Shown: positions 59,912-64,000 of the stretch, piece after piece | Numbering within the stretch: the stretch's first letter is position 1 | Layout: each line of letters starts with the position of its first letter | From: Pseudomonadota bacterium | Lineage (GTDB): Bacteria; Pseudomonadota; Gammaproteobacteria; Burkholderiales; Burkholderiaceae_B | NCBI GenBank assembly: GCA_023440825.1 | Contig: JAEXRL010000018.1 | Location: 124,001 to 188,000, forward strand | Reading direction: 5' to 3' | DNA length: 64,000 bases | The notes under the pieces: generated by a model | Told to the model about the DNA's origin: nothing | Seen by the model: the letters and a program-made list of their open reading frames with translations, nothing else | Database searches by the model: none | Program-made: the position numbers and the translations under genes

Positions 59912-60810
59912 TTGCCAATCCAGTGAAATGGCCAAATGGCGCACGTTGTGCAGTAGCTATTACGTTTGATATCGATTCGGATAGCCTTCTGCATTACGCT
60001 TATCCGCAGTCTGCAGACACCAAGATTGGGACTGCCTCTTGGTTACGCTACGATCGTGTAGCTATACCAAGAATTCTCAGTATTTATAAGAAGTACAACA
60101 TAAAACAAACCTTCTTTGTACCCGGGTGGACGGCTGAGACGTATCCGGAAATGATTGAACAAATTATCCAAGATGGGCATGAAATCGGACTGCATGGATA
60201 TTTACATGAACGACTAAATACCCTATCGGCCGAAATGGAAGATTATTGGTTCATGCGAGGGCTGAATGCCTTGCAGGCAGTTACTGGTATCCGCCCTCGT
60301 GGGTTTCGAGCTCCCAGCTACCGTTTTTCCAAACACACCTTGAACTATTTAGCTCGAGAGGGTTTTTTATACGACTCGTCTCTAATGGGAAATGATATTC
60401 CCTACGTCATAGAAAGCGATAACGGCTCATTGATCGAATTGCCTACTGACTGGGCTTTAGACGATTGGCCGCAATTTACCATTAACTCAGACTTGGGTTA
60501 TGCCATGCAAGTGAACTCACCGGATCGTGCCATGGACGTTTTTATGGCCGAGTTTGATGCTGCTTGGGAATATGGTGGCTTATGGATTTCGGTTTGGCAT
60601 CCCTTTGTCATGGGAAGGTTAGCCCGTTGTGCACGTATGGACAAAATGATTGATTACATGATGAACAAGGGCGATGTTTGGTTCGCACCCTTGGAGCAGA
60701 TTGCCGAGCATGTGCAGGAACAGATTAAATCGGGCAGCTACGTGCCGCAGACGGAATGGATCCCCTTTCATGGGGCGCAAACGCATCCTATTAGCAGGAA
60801 GTTAGCGTGA
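59908..60810 (+). CDS. Polysaccharide deacetylase family hydrolase
   Basis: A 300-residue NodB-fold protein. The metal triad motif is complete: aspartate in TFDID (residues 18-22), then HGYLHE, with RGFRAPSYRFS and SVWHPFVMGR. This subgroup includes peptidoglycan deacetylase-like and allantoinase/N-formyl hydrolase-like catabolic enzymes; no signal peptide is seen, so it is cytosolic and probably not a cell-wall enzyme. It overlaps the D-2-hydroxyacid dehydrogenase gene and precedes an amino acid importer. Confidence 0.85.
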   Translation: MIANPVKWPNGARCAVAITFDIDSDSLLHYAYPQSADTKIGTASWLRYDRVAIPRILSIYKKYNIKQTFFVPGWTAETYPEMIEQIIQDGHEIGLHGYLHERLNTLSAEMEDYWFMRGLNALQAVTGIRPRGFRAPSYRFSKHTLNYLAREGFLYDSSLMGNDIPYVIESDNGSLIELPTDWALDDWPQFTINSDLGYAMQVNSPDRAMDVFMAEFDAAWEYGGLWISVWHPFVMGRLARCARMDKMIDYMMNKGDVWFAPLEQIAEHVQEQIKSGSYVPQTEWIPFHGAQTHPISRKLA

Positions 60811-60925
60811 GGAGTACGGTGATTTTTTAATCATCCTAAACGAGTGAAAGGCCACATTTATAAAGTGACAAAGGCACTCGTTAATTACACATATAAGTGG
60901 TTAATTTTTCCAAATGGGGGAAATG

Positions 60926-61774
60926 ATGAGACAAAAAAGTAACTTGATTTCTTTGGCGTGCACCGTCGCATTGAGCTTGTGTTTTTCTGCTTCTGCACTT
61001 GCCGAAGAGGCGAAAAAACACGATAAAACCATGGTTGTTGTGCTATCTGGGCCGTTAAAACCCTATAACTATCTGGATGAAGACAAAAAGTGGAAAGGGC
61101 TGCAAGCCGATCTGCTGCATTATGCGGCGGATAAGGCTGGGTATAACGTTGAATATCGCGAGATGGCTTTTGAAAATATCATTCCTGCCTTGATGCAAAG
61201 CCGTGTGGATGTAGGTTCAGGTATCTACATTACCAATGAGCGCAGTAAGCACCTGGACTTCATTCCTTTGGTGCAATCGTATTTTGGAATTATTTCAACG
61301 AAAGAGTTTGCTGAAGGTGTTAAAGACTGGTCGGCATTTTGTGGCAAGCGAATCGGCATGCATTTTTCCGCTCCTACTGAACGCGCTGTTAATCAAATGA
61401 ACGAGAAGTACTGCGACCCAAAAAATGGCGCGATTTCCACTCCCTCTAGTGGTGGAATTATGGACCGTTTAAACAGTGTGCAAAATCAACGTGTTGAAGG
61501 AGCTATTGATGACGTCAATATGTGGTGGTCGGCGACACAAAATTTACCTCATTTAGCTGTAGCCCTTGATCAGGTTAGCGATCCTCTTTATTGGCCCATT
61601 GCTTTTCCTAAAGGCTCCAAATTAAAAGATGAGCTTTACCCGCATATCGTTGAGTATATGAATTCCGCCATGGCAGAAAAAACCTCACATAAATATGGCA
61701 TGAATCGGGATGTCTATATCAAGGAAGACCCAAACCTGGTAGTAGAGCAGGTCTTGGAAAGTCGTCGTAAATAG
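60926..61774 (+). CDS. ABC transporter amino-acid-binding protein (family 3)
   Basis: A 282-residue periplasmic binding protein with signal peptide (SLACTVALSLCFSASALA). GPLKPYNYLDEDKKWKGLQADLLHYAADKAG and ENIIPALMQSRVDVGSGIYITNERSKHLDF are family 3 signatures. ATGs at 60914, 60923 and 60926 compete; GGGGGA best serves the last. It feeds the fused permease-ATPase encoded 200 bp downstream. A perfect 9-bp hairpin (GCCAAAGGA/TCCTTTGGC, 61870-61897) lies in that gap. Confidence 0.88.
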   Translation: MRQKSNLISLACTVALSLCFSASALAEEAKKHDKTMVVVLSGPLKPYNYLDEDKKWKGLQADLLHYAADKAGYNVEYREMAFENIIPALMQSRVDVGSGIYITNERSKHLDFIPLVQSYFGIISTKEFAEGVKDWSAFCGKRIGMHFSAPTERAVNQMNEKYCDPKNGAISTPSSGGIMDRLNSVQNQRVEGAIDDVNMWWSATQNLPHLAVALDQVSDPLYWPIAFPKGSKLKDELYPHIVEYMNSAMAEKTSHKYGMNRDVYIKEDPNLVVEQVLESRRK

Positions 61775-61975
61775 GTCGACGACTTGGGACAAAGCGTGTA
61801 GGCACAACTATGGCGTGATCCTGCTTGTGTCTGCACGTAAGCGACAAGATAAAACTTAACTGCTTGTTTGCCAAAGGAGCCTAAAAAATCCTTTGGCCCT
61901 GCTAACTTGTGCTCAAAACGGTGAATACACGTTTTTGCAAGGGTAGGACGAGAATTATTTGTAAAGAGGGTTCAG

Positions 61976-63496
61976 ATGATATCTGAAATATTAGGATACC
62001 TGACGCTGCCTTATTTATTAGAAGGTGCGTTAATAGCGATACAAATTTGGATAATTTCATTTGTTCTTTCATTTGTCGCTGGTTTTGCCCTTGCGCTGAT
62101 TCGAACAGCAAAAGGCCTTCATGTGCTGCGTGCCATTGTCGGATTTTACATTTGGGTATTACGAGGTACACCCATTATTTTGCAGCTCATTATTTGGTAC
62201 AACATACTTCCTGTTTTGGGCTACGAAATTAACGAGTTCTGGACGGCTGTTATTGCTTTGTCTGTCTTGTTCTCGGCGTACCTATGCGAAGTTTTTCGAG
62301 GGGGAATATTGGCAGTTTCCGAGAATCAAGTGGAAGCTGCAAAATCTCTGGGATTCGGCCCAGCAGGCGTAACTTTGTTTTTTGTAATCCCCCAAGCGCT
62401 ACGGGTTGCCTTTCCGTCGCTTATTAATTTTGCCATTTTACTTTTAAAAGACACTTCAATTACCTCTGTGATTGCTGTTAGCGAGTTGACCTTACGCAGT
62501 AATACCATTGTTGCGCGTAATTTTGAATATGTACCCGTGTTTGCCGCAGCACTGATTATTTATTTAACGCTAACCACCTTGCTGACTTTGTTTCAAAAAT
62601 ATGCTGAAGAAAGAATGGACTATGGCACCAAAGAAAACAAGCTTCGCAAGAGTAAAAAACAACTTCCAGAAAGTGCGAATAAAAAGCTTGGAGACTACCT
62701 TACGTCGGTCGATGAGAGCGCTAGTGATAAAGACGCGATTGTCTTCAAAAATGTAAGCAAGTCCTTTGGCGATAACACTGTTCTCGATAATGTTTCAGTT
62801 GGTTTTCAGCGAGGAAAAACTACCTGCATTATGGGCCCTAGCGGTGCCGGAAAAAGTACCTTATTGCGTACGATCAATGGGTTAGAGGGGATAGACGCTG
62901 GCAGCATCACAGTCAATGGCGTAGAGATAAGTGGCGAGCACAGCAAAAGCTGGTTTAGACGAAAGCCTTCGGAGTTCAGGTTAACTCGAGCACGCAGGCA
63001 GTCCGGCACGGCCATGGTGTTTCAGCAGTTTCATCTTTTTCAAAACTATTCCGTGATGCAGAACATGGCCTTGGCACCGACAAAAGTACAAAAAATGGAT
63101 GCAAAAACGGCCGTTGCCGAGGGACGCAATCTGCTGGAGCTTTTTGGCCTGGAGCACTTGGGCAATCGTATGCCACAACGGCTATCGGGTGGGGAGCAAC
63201 AGCGTATCAGTATCTTGCGTGCTTTAGCCACCAAACCCAAAACACTGCTGTTTGATGAGCCTACTTCGGCGCTAGATCCTGAGCGCGTGGGTGAAGTATT
63301 GGAGGTAATGGAAGAGCTGTCGGAAGCAGGAGGCACCATGATCGTGGTGACACACGAGATTGACTTTGCAAAGCGCTGTGCCGACTGGTTCATTTTCATG
63401 GAGAACGGCCACATCATCGAGCAAGGTAAACCTGATGATGTGTTGCTTAATCCACGTACGGACCGTTTAAAAAGGTTCTTGGCCGGGATTGGTTAG
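61976..63496 (+). CDS. Fused amino acid ABC transporter permease and ATP-binding protein
   Basis: A 506-residue fusion. Residues 1-210 are a HisMQ-type permease (VLRGTPIILQLIIWY; EAA loop QVEAAKSLGFGPAGVTLFF), residues about 212-254 a charged linker, and 255-506 an ABC ATPase with Walker A GPSGAGKS (287-294), signature LSGGEQQR, Walker B TLLFDEPTSALDPE and switch VVTHEIDFA. Two copies would form a complete homodimeric transporter, explaining the single permease gene. The reading frame is continuous. It completes the importer with the preceding binding protein. Confidence 0.92.
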   Translation: MISEILGYLTLPYLLEGALIAIQIWIISFVLSFVAGFALALIRTAKGLHVLRAIVGFYIWVLRGTPIILQLIIWYNILPVLGYEINEFWTAVIALSVLFSAYLCEVFRGGILAVSENQVEAAKSLGFGPAGVTLFFVIPQALRVAFPSLINFAILLLKDTSITSVIAVSELTLRSNTIVARNFEYVPVFAAALIIYLTLTTLLTLFQKYAEERMDYGTKENKLRKSKKQLPESANKKLGDYLTSVDESASDKDAIVFKNVSKSFGDNTVLDNVSVGFQRGKTTCIMGPSGAGKSTLLRTINGLEGIDAGSITVNGVEISGEHSKSWFRRKPSEFRLTRARRQSGTAMVFQQFHLFQNYSVMQNMALAPTKVQKMDAKTAVAEGRNLLELFGLEHLGNRMPQRLSGGEQQRISILRALATKPKTLLFDEPTSALDPERVGEVLEVMEELSEAGGTMIVVTHEIDFAKRCADWFIFMENGHIIEQGKPDDVLLNPRTDRLKRFLAGIG

Positions 63497-63552
63497 ACAA
63501 GGTGAGTAACGAGTCTTGAATAAGACGGGTGTGTAATTTCAGGAGTATGGGA

Positions 63553-64000
63553 ATGAAGGTATTAATTTGTGGCGCTGGTGTGGGCGGTCTTGCTGCGGCC
63601 ATCGGGTTCACGAGATTAGGTCATGACGTAACGGTTTTTGAGCGCGCCTCGGAACTGCGTTCTACAGGCACAGGTTTGAATTTATGGCCTAATTCGGGTC
63701 GCGCCATTTATGGCTTAGGCTTGCGTGAACAATATGATGCGATCAGTGTCAAGCTGGATAGTTATTTGAACTATGACGCTGAAGGTAAATTACTGTTTAA
63801 AAACGATACAAGCAAATGGCCTCAGACATATGGGGCACCAGCTGTTGGCGTATATCGTACAACCTTAAATGAGATGCTGGCCAATGCATTGGGCATGGAC
63901 AAGATTAAATTTAGCCATGAGGTAGCCTCGGTAGAAAATGTTGGCGACAAAGCTATTTGTCACTTTAGCAATGGTAGTAGCTACGAAGGTGATCTTGTCA
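63553..64000 (+). CDS. FAD-dependent monooxygenase, N-terminal part (runs off the window)
   Basis: The first 149 residues of a flavin monooxygenase: MKVLICGAGVGGLAAAIGF with the GxGxxG FAD motif, TVFERASELRSTGTGLNLWPN and VGVYRTTLNEMLANAL typical of the salicylate/6-hydroxynicotinate hydroxylase-type class A enzymes. AGGAG lies 8 nt before the ATG. It continues the strand of the ABC/deacetylase genes, 56 bp after the transporter. Truncated only by the window edge. Confidence 0.85.
   Translation, partial: MKVLICGAGVGGLAAAIGFTRLGHDVTVFERASELRSTGTGLNLWPNSGRAIYGLGLREQYDAISVKLDSYLNYDAEGKLLFKNDTSKWPQTYGAPAVGVYRTTLNEMLANALGMDKIKFSHEVASVENVGDKAICHFSNGSSYEGDLV

Overview
The window looks like the chromosome of a betaproteobacterium of the Alcaligenaceae (relatives such as Alcaligenes, Advenella, Paenalcaligenes or Bordetella). 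The main reason is six separate periplasmic solute-binding proteins of the tripartite tricarboxylate (TctC/Bug) family but only one TctA/TctB membrane pair, an expansion typical of that family. Base composition is near 50% GC by eye. Almost every gene serves uptake or breakdown of small organic acids, amides, amino acids or aromatics. I found no rRNA, tRNA, transposase, phage gene or CRISPR array.

Layout. (1) 0-7.2 kb, leftward: tctB-tctA-tctC, a TRZ/ATZ amidohydrolase, an unusually small AtzG-like protein, its partner amidase and a crotonase, ending at a clear terminator. (2) 7.4-11.9 kb, rightward: a polysaccharide-deacetylase-like hydrolase, then a Fur-boxed pair (YncE-like propeller plus TonB-dependent receptor). 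(3) 12.0-19.8 kb, rightward: a four-subunit succinate dehydrogenase/fumarate reductase in the order B-C-D-A, a two-subunit class I fumarase/tartrate dehydratase, LysR, TctC and a TauE/SafE permease. (4) 19.8-22.5 kb, leftward: a thiamine-diphosphate enzyme with a TctC. (5) 23.0-30.0 kb, leftward: SelA-like PLP enzyme, GntR regulator, polar amino acid ABC transporter, DapA-like lyase and RraA-like aldolase, with a divergent LysR and a repeated operator. (6) 31.3-36.5 kb, rightward: agmatinase-family ureohydrolase, ABC transporter and DadA-like oxidase. (7) 36.7-58.5 kb: an aromatic catabolic island. (8) 58.9 kb to the end: D-2-hydroxyacid dehydrogenase, second deacetylase-like hydrolase, ABC system with a fused permease-ATPase, and the start of a flavin monooxygenase.

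The aromatic island is the most interesting part. Its right arm (52.8-58.0 kb) is a complete homoprotocatechuate meta-cleavage lower pathway: hpaG1-hpaG2-hpaE-hpaF-hpaH-hpaI, under a divergent HpaR. The ring-cleavage enzyme HpaD is not in that operon. It is the last gene of a separate operon (44.1-50.2 kb) that encodes a complete two-component Rieske ring-hydroxylating dioxygenase (reductase, alpha, beta), a short-chain dehydrogenase, a TctC protein and an unrecognised 66-residue protein. No HpaB/HpaC hydroxylase is present. The arrangement suggests that an arylacetate is dihydroxylated by the Rieske enzyme and rearomatised to homoprotocatechuate. A third operon (36.7-42.5 kb: flavin hydroxylase, TctC, thiamine-diphosphate enzyme, aldehyde dehydrogenase) could feed arylpyruvates into arylacetates. 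Two HpaR-type MarR regulators and one IclR sit at the divergent promoters, where I can see paired operators. Functional statements about substrates are inference; the family assignments are much firmer.
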